Shown here one piece after another: positions 32,956 through 44,124 of a stretch of 64,000 nt of DNA; the first letter of the stretch is position 1; every line of letters begins with the position of its first letter. The DNA is from Isoetes taiwanensis (Eukaryota; Streptophyta; Lycopodiopsida; Isoetales; Isoetaceae), in contig JAJEKV010000002.1 in assembly GCA_021234155.1 (NCBI GenBank), positions 11,150,725 through 11,214,724 on the forward strand, in the 5' to 3' direction. The notes under the pieces are model-generated. The model saw only the letters and a program-made list of their open reading frames with translations, ran no database searches and had not been told where the DNA came from. Both the position numbers and the translations under genes were made by a program.

Positions 32956-33560
32956 GGGCCTTGAAAATGTTTGTCTTCTTATAATACTATGTTAACAAAC
33001 GCCAGTAATGCAGATCTGCAGGTGATAACAGAGTGAACAAGAGTGCTCCCCTTTCAATCTGAAATTTTTCAGAACCATGAATAATGGATACGCTCCATTG
33101 TCCAAAATTAGGTCACATTCATCGGGACTGCCAAGACGGTACAAGAACTAAGAAACTAGTTCGACCTGCTTGCAGAGCCAGTCCTCCCTAGATGAAACTG
33201 TTGAAAACAAAATCATCACAGACGATCTCATAAAGACCTTCAGAGCCTGATATCTTTTACAATTCTGAGCTCAATTCGTCGCAAACAACGCCAATCTCTT
33301 CAGCTGCACTCCCATAGAAAGAAGCCACAAAACGTTGAAGAAGTAAAAGAATTAAACCCTAAACAACTCACATTTTTCTTCCTCCTCATCTCCAAACACA
33401 GACGCACTGGAAAAAATTAAATCATCCAACTTTTGGGCACCTAGACAATGGAAACGGAAGATGAAAAGCCTCAAAAGGCGCGTGCATGCTCTCCCTCAAA
33501 GACCCAATTTCGGCTGCTCTGTTCTGGCAAAACTGTTTATGTAATCTACAGAGAAAAATC
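32956..33560 (-). promoter_or_regulatory. 5' UTR and probable leader intron of the WAC-DDT-WHIM gene
   Basis: There is no coding frame here. On the minus strand AAAATGTGAGTTGTTTAGGG near 33,373 has a donor-like GTGAGT, and several CAG acceptors lie upstream of the ATG at 32,955 (for example CTGCAG near 33,018). A non-coding first exon with a leader intron is therefore plausible but unproven. Confidence 0.35.
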
Positions 33561-36149
33561 GACGTCCCAAGGATGAAGAATCAGAGCAAAACTAGCAGAA
33601 ACAATAATTCGGGGAGGTGGAAGCCGAGCTGATCTGCTGCAAGGCACCCGATGGACGGGAAGGAAATTGGGCTCCAAGATTTGGATTGGAAATGAGGGAA
33701 AAAAGGGGACCAGAAAAGAGAGCGGGATGCCATCGCCCGGTGCTAATATGACATGAAACATATACGCTTTGTATTTGTACCTGTATTAAATAGTTACTGT
33801 ATTATAATCAACAAATGTTATGTGTTAAGTTTAAAGCTTTAGAACTCAAAACAATCCCGCATTATGATATAGGTAATGTGCCAGGCAATTTTGCCGCCTG
33901 GCACATTCTCTAACGTAACTCTGGATCATTGGATCCAGAGATCATTCTATGAATATCCTAAATCAAGGGACCTCGAATTTCCACGTCTCACCCATGTACA
34001 ATTTGTTGCTCCCTATACACGTATTTATACAGCTACATGTACGTATCAAAGACAACTGGAAACAGAGTAATATGACGTAGGTAATTCACATAATTTGGTA
34101 ACTGTGTAAATCCATGGGAGTTACAGTTCATTCACATCATCGAGAGAATGTGCAGACCCACAATTGACAAACAATTGTGTCACCCAAAGACATTTCCAAG
34201 AAGGAAACAGCACATGTACATCAAATTACATATCGAAACTCTGAGTTATACATAACAACCCGAAAATTTTGCATTCATAAAAAACAGTGCTGCCTTTACA
34301 AAGAAGCCTGAACAACAGAAGACTTTGCAGGCAAGCAGCCCATACACAAAAGACAAAACTTTTGTACACAGAAAAACCATGAAGTGAAGAGCAAGAGTGA
34401 GATGAAGCAGATTTACACATAGCCATCTCAGCGTGGTATACGAGATCACACATGCACAGAACTGCAAGGAACAAATGAAATCACACGCTGTACCTCCATA
34501 TTACATACACGCAGCATCACAAAGAAGCCTGCAGAACAAAAACCCAGCACCCAGAAAGACATGAGATACAAGAAAATTCGCATCACCTCCTAAGCCCCCT
34601 CAGGCCGTATCCACCTCCTGCCACATTCTCAATCATTCCAACCGTACAACTCCACCTCACCTCGCCCCTCTAGTAGCCATGTCTCCATCCACACAGTAGC
34701 AATTGGAACAACAGCCCGACAACCAATGTACTTTTCAAGAAAGTTTGTCGATGCAACAAATGATTGATGTGTCTACACCGTCTCTAGCACAGAGAACACA
34801 GACTCCGGAAGAAATCGCTCCACAATCAGGCAATCAAGAGCCGCGGTAGATGAGCCCTCAATCAATCCACATGCCACATAACTGCTATCACTAACGTATT
34901 CCTTCTTGAATGTGCAGAAGAATTTCTTCACTCAGAAGCAAGCAACACACAAAATTTTGGCACTGGCAATCCCATCTCAAGCCCGGCATGCAAACTCTGC
35001 TCCCAAAACAACGACAAATCTGAGAGAACACTAGAAAATCTTTGGTAGAAAAAAGACCCAATAAGGCAATCCTCACGCCTTTCAGCCCATTGAAGACCCT
35101 CAATCAACTCCCTCCAAACCACAAAGTGACCTCGGATCATAGTTCGGTAAATTTACGGCGAATTAGAAACAAGGAACCCAACCAATCCAATATCTCACTC
35201 CACGCACCTTCATGCCATACTCATGCCTCAGCAAAATCGGTTCCAACTAACAGAGATGACCCACCTCCTTTGGCAACCCGGAGAGAGCAACATGGCCACC
35301 CACGGCATGTTAGCTATGTCCTCAAAGATGGCATGCTCATCTCTGTCCAGCCTTCATAGAAGCATCCACCCCACGAATTCCTCCCGCCCCTCTTGCCCGC
35401 GCCATGGTAATGCCGGGAACCCCCCCCCCCAGCGAAACCCTAACCCCTATATTTTCGCCCGCCCATGGCGAACCATATGCCCAACAACATTTGTCAACCT
35501 CATGCTTCGGGACAGAGGCTATTTAGCTTACTGGAGCGGAAGCAAGCAACGATTTCTTCAGAATCATTGCAATTTTATAGAGGCCAAGAGAGAAGGCCAT
35601 TACTAGAGATAATCTGGGTCTGTAATCAGGCGATATAGCCTCTGCCCGAACATTACGGATAAATCTTCGCCCTCCGGGTTAGCTAGGACCTACCTGCCTA
35701 GCAATTTCCATAGCATCGAGAAGCATATAAGTCTCTTCCAAAAGAGACCCATTTGCAAGCAAAAATTATGAACGTAAGTAAAGTATCCCAAACACTAGCA
35801 AATATTCAAAAACCAGTACAAGTTTTGCATTATATGAAGCCAAATCGCCACAACCTTCTTACCGGGTAAAGGAACCGGCATCTTCATCTATATTTTGTAT
35901 ATTACATGCCATAATCTAGATGTGATCCTTTTTGGCATCTGCAAGCCGTTTTGTATCCATTGTGTCCTCTCCTTCATTACCTATTAAAGTTCATGCCTTT
36001 TCATTTTGGAAATGTCACTTTGCATTCACTGTGCCACGTGGCATGATATGGGTCGTCGATCGGGGCAGAGGGACATTTGCAAGATATTGGCCGTCGATCG
36101 GGGCGGAGGGACAGACAGACATCACGGTTTTATAATATAGGATGCATGG
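33561..36149. other. Intergenic, no supported gene
   Basis: Several short frames exist on both strands (34.2-35.6 kb) without recognisable motif or splice structure. On the minus strand GGGGTTAGGGTTTCGC near 35,440 resembles a plant 5' UTR and is followed by ATG GCG near 35,405, but the frame stops after about 22 codons. A poly-C run is at about 35,419-35,430. A non-coding transcript cannot be excluded. Confidence 0.35.
36053..36113. repeat. Direct repeat of a 23-bp GC-rich motif
   Basis: CGTCGATCGGGGCAGAGGG at 36,054-36,072 and CGTCGATCGGGGCGGAGGG at 36,092-36,110, both followed by ACA, are 38 bases apart and differ by one base. They lie just upstream of TTTTATAATATAGGATG and the truncated gypsy element, and could be the end of a small DNA element. 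Confidence 0.75.
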
Positions 36150-36164
36150 CCAAGAAGATGAGAT

Positions 36165-36830
36165 TAAGCACCACTTGATGAGTTACTTCAAGCTAGATTG
36201 ATCTGCCATAGTTCTTCACCTTTTGGTGCTCCTGTCTTGTTGATTAAAGAAAAAGGTAATTTCTAGCGCATGTATATAGATTATTGCGCTTTAAATAAGA
36301 TAACCATAAAAAATAGGTTTACTATATCAAGGGCAGATGATTTGTTTGATCAACTCCAAAGGTGCCGCAGTTTTTAGCTGTCTTGATCTTAAGTCAGGGT
36401 ATTGGCAACTTAAGGTTGCACCTGAAGATGTTCATAAGACTGCATTTCGGACAACCTTTGGATATTATGAGTTTTTGGTCATGCCATTTGGAATTATAAA
36501 TCGCATGACTTCTTTTCCGAGGCTAATGGGGGGAATATTTGAAGATGTGCATGGTGTTTATGTTGTCGTTTTCTTTGATGACATATTAGTTTTTAGTAAG
36601 TCCGAGGAAGATCATTACTTGCATTTGCGAGAGGTTTTTTGTCGACTAAGGGAGGAGTCTATTTCTCTTAATCCTAAGAAAAGTGTCTTTTTCCAATCGA
36701 AAATTGAATGTTTGGGTCATATTGTTTGCGCTGAAGATCTTGAAGCAGATCCCAATAAGTACCTTACTTCGGTTGCTGCATTGCATTCCTTTTTGGGCTT
36801 ATACAGGTAGTATAAGAAGTTTGCATAGAA
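36165..36830 (+). pseudogene. Reverse transcriptase (copy D)
   Basis: Begins with SSPFGAPVLLIKEKG and IDYCALNKITIKNRF. After a frameshift it is open for 157 codons with FSCLDLKSGYWQLKVAPEDV, then [18 protein letters not shown], and the active site FFDDILVFSKSEEDH at about 36,572-36,616. FLGLYR marks the connection. In many relatives the motif is YxDD. Here the first residue is F. Confidence 0.88.
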
Positions 36831-36879
36831 TTTTGCATGTTTAGCTTCAGATCTGTATTTATTGCTATGAAAAGATAAT

Positions 36880-37330
36880 CCTTTCTAATGGAATGATTAT
36901 CATCAGTTCCCTTTCCAAGTTTTAAAGGATGCCATGGTTAATCCTCCTGTCTGCGTTTGCCAAAGTTTGGGCTAACTTAATTGTTATGTGTTTTTGCAAG
37001 TGTATATGGCTTTGGGCACAATTTTGATGCAGGATGGTCATCCTATTTCTTATGAAAGTTGGAAATTTTCTGACACGGAAAGTAGATATAGTGTTTATGA
37101 TAAAGAATTTCTGGCTATGATTCATCCTTTGAGCACACTATCTTTTAGGATCAACAGTTCATATTTTGACTGAGCACCAAAGAATTAAGCACATTCTCTC
37201 TTAAAAACGTTATTGGAAAGGCAATTGAAATGGGTTGCTTTTATGCAGCAATATAATTTTTCGAGTGCATTATCATCTCGGTAAAGAGAATTTTGTGGCA
37301 GATGCTTTAAGTCAATGTTATGCAGTTTGT
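36880..37330 (+). pseudogene. RNase H (copy D)
   Basis: PFQVLKDAMVNPPVC, then ALGTILMQDGHPISYESWKF, SRYSVYDKEFLAMIH and, after a break, FRVHYHLGKENFVADALSQ. These are RNase H and downstream linker motifs of Ty3/gypsy. At least three stops interrupt them. Confidence 0.85.
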
Positions 37331-37559
37331 TCTCTCTCTATAGCACAATCCAAACATTTGGAGGAAATGAAGCCATTGTATATGATTATAAGGATATTTG
37401 GTTATTGGCTCAAAGTGGCAATGTATATGGATATAAGATCGTTAATGGTTCTTATATAAAGGTCCGAAGCTATGCATTGTTCCGAACTTTGAATCAATTA
37501 TTCTTAGAGAGGTCCATGATGCACTTACTGGGGGTCGTTGTGGGGTGGGGACGAGTTTA

Positions 37560-38440
37560 GCAAAGCTTGAACTATACTTTGTTTGCATTTTGGGATTGTG
37601 GAGAGATGTTTTGGTTCATATTAGTCATTGTGTCACTTGCTTAGCGAATAAAGAAAGTGAACAAGAAAGCTCCTGGTGTTCCTTTATCCTTATCTATTCC
37701 AAAAGCAAAGTGGGAGCAGATCACTATGGATTTTATTGTTGGTCTTCCCACAAGTTCTCTCAAGAATACTGTCATTTGGATGGTTGTTGATTGTTTAACT
37801 AAGCACGCACATTTCATTCCTTGTTCGGATAAGTTGACAACTTATAGTATGCGACTCTTTATCAAAGAGATATTTAGGTTACATGGATTGCCCAAGATTA
37901 TTGTATCCGATCGTGATACAAATTTTACCGATAAATTGCGGAAGGCATTGTTTATGCATTTGGGAATGCAATTAAGGTTCCCCAACGCCCTTCAGAAATT
38001 GATGGACAATCCGAGGTGGTAAATAAAGTTATTTGCTCCATCTTAAGGGGTTTGTCAATGAACATCAAGGTCATTGGGAAGAGTATTTGCCTATTGCTGA
38101 ATTTGTGTACAACACCTATCGGTCTACCATAAAGATGACCTTTTTTGAGGTCTATTGTCGGCGATGCGGGGACCACTTTTTCGAGTGTGTGAGGATGTTC
38201 AGTGCTTATGATTTAGTTATTAAGCAATAGAATCTCATACACTTGCTTCATGCTCGTATTCAAGATGCTCAAGCTTCGTTTACAAAAAAATCATCTAAGT
38301 TGCGCCAACCGATGTTTTTTAAGGAAAGAAATTGGGTATGGGGGAGGATCCATAAAGGTCACTTTAAGAAAGATGCATGCAAGAAAGATCTTAAGTTGGC
38401 ACTCTATTTCCATGGTCCATTTCAAGTTATTTAAAGTGGT
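37560..38440 (+). pseudogene. Integrase (copy D)
   Basis: The zinc region shows HISHCVTCLANK. The core reads KWEQITMDFIVGLPTSSLKN, VVDCLTKHAHFIPCS and HGLPKIIVSDRDTNFTDKL with the first two catalytic Asp residues. The third catalytic region is frameshifted near 38,010. WEEYLPIAEFVYNTYRS and the C-terminal part (38,243-38,434) follow. Confidence 0.88.
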
Positions 38441-38483
38441 CATTGAGAATGCATATCAATTGAGATTGCCTCAAGATTGAAAA

Positions 38484-38735
38484 ATGCATGATGTAGTGAA
38501 TGTTTCATTCCTAAAGGCTTCTCATGGTAAGGAGTTAGCTCAACTTGGGAGGTTAAATGAGCCAGAATTGATTGATAATTCCGAAGTTCTAGAACTAGAA
38601 ACAATTTTGGCGGGTAAATCCACTAGTGATTCAAGACAATATTTGGTAAGATTTGATCACAAACCTTTGGAGGACACTTCATGGGTACATGGCAATGTTT
38701 TAGAAGCTTATCCAGGATATTCTTTGGGAATATAA
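38484..38735 (+). pseudogene. Chromodomain-like C-terminus (copy D)
   Basis: HDVVNVSFLKASHGKEL is the end of the integrase C-terminal domain. PELIDNSEVLELETIL, then RQYLVRFDHKPLEDTSWVHG, has the order of a chromodomain (strand with L-V-x-F/W, then S/T-W). It supports assignment to the chromoviruses. Confidence 0.75.
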
Positions 38736-38899
38736 GGACGGGAAGGCAAGGGAAGCTAGGGGACAAGAAGAATCAGAGGATAGACTTCTACTAGCCGACC
38801 CTAAGAGAGGGCCAAGGAAGGATTATTCTCGGATGGCTAAAAGGTATTCAAAAGTCCTTTGCGGGGAGAGGGCTGTTTTGCAATGTCAAGAGGGGGGAA

Positions 38900-39167
38900 T
38901 GATATATGCTAATGACGTGGGAAAAAGGCCTTGGGCCATGTGGGCCTTTGAGCCTTTGGGCCTTTGGTCGAAAGGAGGATTTGGTCCAAAGGAGGACCAA
39001 AGGGACGTGCATGTTATATAGTTACTTGGGGAAGAGCTCTGGGGGAGTTGTGTTCTAGATGAGAGCTCCTGATTGGGTGGTGAGATAGCGTGCAACGTCA
39101 AGATTCTATTTTATATAGAGTGGAAATAAACATGTCGGGCCGCGGGGTCCTAGCTCACATTTCAACA
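38900..39167 (+). repeat. Candidate 3' LTR of copy D
   Basis: AGAGGGGGGAA at 38,889-38,899 resembles a polypurine tract and is followed by TGATATATGC. A TTATATAG box (39,013) and AATAAA (39,125) fit an LTR promoter and poly(A) signal, and CAACA at 39,163-39,167 could be the end. With no second copy the limits are uncertain. Confidence 0.4.
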
Positions 39168-40374
39168 TCTTTGCATGGAACTTTTCTCTTGTGGAAAACC
39201 GCCGACGCCAACGGCCTTGGGAAGCAGTTGACACAGTGACTAGATTTCCCTATAACGTGAGGCGGGTTAGGGATTGATCGCCCCACATGAAGCCAATTGG
39301 GCCGGTCGGATAAAAATGTCATATACAAATTAAAAATCAAGAAGCGTAAGTAGGTGCACTTCTTGGGAAAGAGAGTGTGCTAAAGGCTGAATGGCATCTA
39401 ACATTACAACTCGGCGGGGAATAATGTTCGTGGGAAGGACATTATGTGGGGTAAGAGCTGATTTCCATGAGCCCAAAAACGACCTGGACTTGGAAGCGGG
39501 GCACACCAAAACCTATTCCCATGCTTTGTCCGCCCGGACATTGGTGTCTATGTGGCCCGGGAATTGCCCTGGGCTTCTAGAAGGGGGTAGGGGAGGGGGA
39601 GGAGGAGGCTACCCTTCTAGGCGACCCTGGCCAAGCTGTTGCCGGTGAGATGAGCATGCACTAGACTCTAGCATGTTCTTCCACCAGCCTGTTCTTGAAG
39701 GAACGGGAAGCTACTTCGTTGTTGTAGGTTATGCCAACAGAGTCACTAGCCTTACCTCATGGAAACAGGAGCTTCAAAACGCCATGACTTGGGCGCATGT
39801 GGTCAGGCCAGGTCAGGTCCAAAACAGTCTCATGGAAATGCAACCTAAGAGCCTGGCGAGCTATGGGTCTGCACCCCACGTAGAAATGTCCTCCCCATGA
39901 ACATTCCACCACGTAATGTTCGAGGGTAGGAAATTTCTGCTTAGGTCCCCTTTTTTTTTCTTCCTTCCTTCTCTGTGGTCGTTCTTCTCCATATCCGGAT
40001 CCAATGTTGCTCATATTGCAGGGATATTGCATCGAGGCTGCTTTTCATCCAAGCTGCTCTGCTAAAGGTTCAGGTTTTGTAGTTTTTATTGATTTCCTTG
40101 TTTTTTATTGATTTCTTAATTTTTGTTTGCTTTTTTGCAGGGTTTTGATCATTCTCTGCGTCCAAGTTGTTCTATATTGAGGTATTGCTCAGATGGAGGT
40201 TTAGATTTGTAGTTTTTAGATGATTTGCTTGTTTTTTTATAGATTTCTTAACTTTTATTTATTCTTTTGCAGATTGATTCTCTGCATCTAGGCGATTCTA
40301 TATGTCATCAACAACTTCCTGAAGGCTAATTTTCTTTCTAGTAATTGGCATTGCTCACTCTTTTGTGTTTAATG
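39168..40374. other. No recognisable gene; intron-like repeats at the end
   Basis: 39.2-40.0 kb has only short frames without motif and a GGGGGAGG-rich stretch near 39,585. From 40,079 a T-rich segment ending TTTTTTGCAGG is repeated at 40,209-40,274 as a variant ending TCTTTTGCAGA, each followed by a similar GATTCTCTGC(G/A)TC stretch. Confidence 0.45.
40079..40314. repeat. Degenerate tandem repeat of about 130 bp with intron-acceptor-like ends
   Basis: Two units: GTAGTTTTTATTGATTTCCT to GCAGGGTTTTGATCATTCTC and GTAGTTTTTAGATGATTTGC to GCAGATTGATTCTCTGC. Each holds a T-rich stretch and a TTTTGCAG, as if an intron end plus exon had been duplicated. Confidence 0.7.
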
Positions 40375-40379
40375 ATTTC

Positions 40380-40839
40380 TGTAACGTTCCTAACTAACTG
40401 GACAAAACCGTCTAGACGTTTATGAGTAGTCGCTTCTACTCATTTATGCCGGTGTCTCGGGAACGCCCGACAGACACATTCAAGGTTCGAATACTCGAGC
40501 GGTCTACCATGGGCCCGTTACAGTCTCTCCCACTAGAACTATGCTCGTCCTCGAGCATCCAAGGCTATACCATGTCTATGTCATACCATGTCACAATGAT
40601 TACTAAATCTTTGCAAATTACCCATGCATATAGGCACCCATGGAGACTTCGAACTTCGAGACTTGGCTCGATACCAAGCAGAATCGCGTTCCTAACAGGC
40701 ATGCCCTTAACCAATTGGGCAAAACCCATCTAGGCGTTTATGAGTAGTCGCTTCTACTCTATCTTGGGTGTCGGGGAGCGCCCCATAGACACATTCAAGG
40801 TTGAATACTTTCGGCGCGGTCTACCATGGGCCCGTTACA
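40380..40839 (-). mobile_element. TRIM (miniature LTR element) with 5-bp target duplication
   Basis: 460 bp bounded by TGTAACG and CGTTACA. The flanks carry the same 5 bases, ATTTC, at 40,375-40,379 and 40,840-40,844, a target-site duplication. Two direct repeats of about 143 and 158 bp (40,380-40,522 and 40,682-40,839) share GTTTATGAGTAGTCGCTTCT and GGTCTACCATGGGCCCGTTA. On the minus strand TGGTATCGAGCC (40,676-40,665) lies six bases after the 5' LTR and resembles the initiator-Met primer site. GTGGGAGAGAC precedes the 3' LTR as polypurine tract. It has no coding capacity and would depend on proteins from another element. Confidence 0.9.
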
Positions 40840-40844
40840 ATTTC

Positions 40845-41230
40845 TTGTTTTCATTTCTAATCTTTTCCTTCCTTTTGCAGGTAATTCCTTCATCCAGCAT
40901 CTTTCTCTACTAATCTTGCTATAGATTACATGCATCTAACTTAATCCTTTTTCAACGTGTCATGATCCCACTATAAGGCTTTCCTGCATCTTTCTCTGCC
41001 GACCTTGCTATAGATTACATGCATGTAATTTAATCTTGCTTGTGTGTGTGTCTTGATTCCGCTTATTAAGGCTTTCCTGATGCTGCTGTAGTTTCTATCA
41101 AGCAAAATTTTCAAGGATGTCCTAGATATGCCTTATAGGCGTCTGTAATATCTCATAATGGCTCCTTCCTTGTTTAATCTTTACCCTTGCCTTAGTTTTC
41201 TTTATGGTAGAATCTTATCCGTGTATGTTG
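40845..41230. repeat. Degenerate tandem repeat of about 90 bp after the TRIM
   Basis: GCATCTTTCTCT followed by CTTGCTATAGATTACATGCAT occurs at about 40,899 and 40,988, and both units continue into AAGGCTTTCCTG. A third TTTTGCAG lies at 40,874-40,881. With the repeats before the TRIM this looks like a leader or intron region built of duplications. Confidence 0.7.
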
Positions 41231-41236
41231 TGAAGA

Positions 41237-41442
41237 TGGCTGCTATAGATGATTCTGCCACTCTCGAACATTACACAAATGAGACATGACACTCCTTTGC
41301 TCTTGTGCCTCCCGAGCTTCTTGAAGATGATTCTGTCAATGAAAAAGAAAGTATTGATGAACTGATTAGACTGTTTGGGGTGAAGAGTTTGATGCATTCA
41401 CAAGGGAAGTTGAGCAGCTTGATTGGTATAGTATGGAAGATT
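41237..41442 (+). pseudogene. Gene fragment of unknown identity
   Basis: The frame ATG-GCT-GCT-ATA reads MAAIDDSATLEHYTNET, then a TGA, then HSFALVPPELLEDDSVNEKE and SIDELIRLFG. After a one-base shift, EEFDAFTREVEQLDWYSMED follows before a stop. Taken together this looks like a once-coding acidic sequence with one nonsense and one frameshift change. I do not recognise the family. Confidence 0.35.
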
Positions 41443-42614
41443 AGGGGATATTACCCTAAGTGGTAATCTCACAATTAGCAGTTTGCCCTTGGCCATTCGA
41501 ATTTGGCGAAGTGGCATCTCTTAAATGTCTAATTAGCATACCTAACTTCCTCTTGTTAAAATGTTAATATAAATAATTAACATAGCTATTAATTTTTCAA
41601 GGTGACATATCACGTATTTGTAAGAATAGCATACCTCCTTGATAGTTATAGCATTGAACCATGGTACATATGCATATAGTGTTTGATTGGAATGATTATC
41701 TGGACTATGTTGTCCTATAGTTTTCTTTTATATGACACTTCGTAGTAAGTTGGTTGTTTTTAATTTTTTCCATCTCGAGACATTTTCATGCTTTTCCATT
41801 ATATGGTACTATCTAGCTTTACATGAGGGTGTAGAATAAATCTGATTTTATATTTCTTTGTTTATTAATACCCAACTTATCCTGCATTTTGGTGGTTACT
41901 CAATTGGGTTTTGACCTTGAATTATTCTTTAAGAACAAAACAATGTTAAACTGAATAGAGGAGAGACCCATAGCACAATGTTGATGTTGTATGAACCTCT
42001 AGTTTAAAATATATATCGAGGAATGCATTTTAGTTTTCATAATCATATTAATAATAATCGACAATAATTCTCTTCCTGCTCCTCCACCTAGTAGGTTGCA
42101 CCAAATTTCATAGCCCGGCTAAAAAAAGTGTGTACAGTCATGAACAATAGTTGAAAATATCATGAACAATAGTTGAAAATATGACATTGATTATTTACAT
42201 ATTTTTGCCCAAGGTTGGAGGTATATTCGTGAGTCTAAGGCCTTTTTGGACACACGCATCCATTAAGATAGTAAGTAAAAGGTTATATAGACGCTTGCAT
42301 TTGATAAGTGGTCCATCACAAAGTAAAAAGTTGTAATACATCAAATTTTATACTTATTAGTGATCATGGCTTGTATTCATTATAGTGTGGTGTCAAATAT
42401 ATGATGTTTTAGAACGAAACCATGTGAGGTGTAAAGAATTCTTCAAGGAGACGCAGTCTATGGTTTGTTTAAGTTCTCCTGTTAGAAGAGGAGTAAAATG
42501 TAAGAACATGGCAGATGCTTTTAATTCACTGTTGTGATTATTCCATTTTTGTTGATATTTAAAGCGTTGATGCATGCATGAAACGATGAAATAGGTTGAT
42601 CGGATTAGGCGAAT
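41443..42614. other. Upstream region of the GDSL gene
   Basis: AT-rich with no supported coding frame. It should contain the promoter, but I see no well-placed TATA box that I would commit to. ATCATGAACAATAGTTGAAAAT is present as a short tandem pair at about 42,138-42,181. Confidence 0.4.
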
Positions 42615-44124
42615 ATGAGGAGATCAAACTGGGTTGCATGTATTTTCCTCTTTGCTGGAGCATTAAATATGGCCTCAGCCAAGAAAACGAAAGTGCCCGC
42701 CCTCTTCATCTTTGGAGACTCGTTGGTTGATGCGGGAACCAACATTTATTTGTCAAATTCATCGGCAGTGGTAAATTTCCCTCCATATGGAGAGACATAT
42801 TTCCACAAATCCACCGGACGCTTCACTAATGGCCGCACAGTGGCAGATTTTCTAGGTCAGATATTCCTTTCATAAGCTCTTTTGCAACATTTCTACTTCA
42901 TAACTTACACTATGACTATGCCTAGCTTTGCATGTTCCGGTTTTTAACTAAGTATGTCTTGTGCAAATTTCATATGTAATCAAATATGCCTTCATGTTTC
43001 AGCCCAAGCTTTGCATCTTCCATTGGTGAAGCCATATCTTGAGCCTGGAGCTGACCATAGAAAAGGTGCAAATTTTGCTTCTGGAGGAAGTGGCCTGTTG
43101 GATTCTTCTGGAGCTAAATATGTGGGTTAGATATTATCCCTCGGTTTTTTTCTCTGTTAAGATTCTTATTTGACCGACAAAAACAGGTGGTACTACCTTT
43201 CAAACAACAGATCCAACAATTTCAACAACTAGCTACAGCATTCAAGCAAAAATATGGCAAACACGCTGCGCAAGATCTGATCTCAGAATCCTTGTTCTTA
43301 GTGGCTGTTGGGAGCAATGACGTTCTGAATTACCTTTCCAACTCTACCTTCCAACGAACTGTTAATGTAACAGAACTCGTCACATCATTGATGCATATAT
43401 ATGGAGGATCTTTAATGGTAATACACCCCTTCCTGCATTAGAGTTTAAAAATGGTTATGATCTAGTTAATTAACACATTTTGACAGGCATTACATGCAGC
43501 TGGAGCAAGGAAATTTGTGATATCTGGATTGGCCCCAATTGGTTGCACTCCCAATGCTAGATTAACAGTAAATCAGCTTAATCAAACTGGATGTCTGGCT
43601 GCAGCAAATCGAATGGCATTTCTTTTCAATGCAGCTCTTGCGAACCTGCTTTCGAATCTGCGCCACCAACTTCAAGATGCCAAGATCTTGCATGCCAATG
43701 CTTTCAACCTCGTTAATGAGCTGATAAGCAATGGAAAGCAATATGGTATGTTAGAAAGGTTAACTACTAGGTACTACATTCTTCATAACTAATTAGAAGT
43801 CTTGACATTTTTTAGAGGAAATAATGTTGTATTGGGGATTTTGGCTCTAATGTTTGGGCTTAAATGTTTGCAGGGTTTGCTATGAGTACCACAAGTGCTT
43901 GTTGTGGAGCAGGTCCATTCAATGCATTGGTTACATGTGGGAGGAATATAAGCTCAAATTTTCCTTACAAAGTATACACTGGAAAATTCCCATCCAAATA
44001 CTTGTTTTGGGATCAACAACATCCCACAGAGGCAGCATATAAGATTGTCTTCGAGGCAGCCTGGCTTGGAAATAGATCCTACATTCAACCTTACAACATC
44101 CACACCTTGATCACCCATAAATAG
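42615..44124 (+). CDS. GDSL esterase/lipase, 5 exons, 366 aa
   Basis: Secreted serine hydrolase of the plant GDSL (SGNH) family, acting on ester bonds of lipids or cell-wall substrates; the real substrate cannot be told from sequence. Exons: 42615-42855, 43003-43121, 43187-43417, 43487-43745, 43874-44124. All introns are GT-AG with matching phases. A signal peptide is likely at residues 1-22 (hydrophobic ACIFLFAGALNMASA). Block I is FIFGDSLVDAG with the nucleophile Ser. Block II is GANFASGGSGLL with the oxyanion Gly. Block III is VAVGSNDVLNYL with the oxyanion Asn. Block V is WDQQHPTEAAY with catalytic Asp and His. PIGCTPNARL and TSACCGAG are also usual. Length and exon layout are normal for the family, and there is no internal stop. 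Probably functional. Confidence 0.95.

Larger units (their letters stand above)
36150..39167 (+). mobile_element. Ty3/gypsy chromovirus (copy D), 5'-truncated
   Basis: Reverse transcriptase, RNase H, integrase and a chromodomain-like end, in that order, followed by a candidate polypurine tract and LTR. The element starts abruptly near 36,150 inside the RT fingers, so gag, protease and 5' LTR are gone. Stops break every domain. Confidence 0.85.

Noticed and set aside
34226-34474. Hydrophobic Cys-rich minus-strand frames
   Set aside because: Two overlapping frames in different phases, neither with signal peptide context or homology that I recognise.
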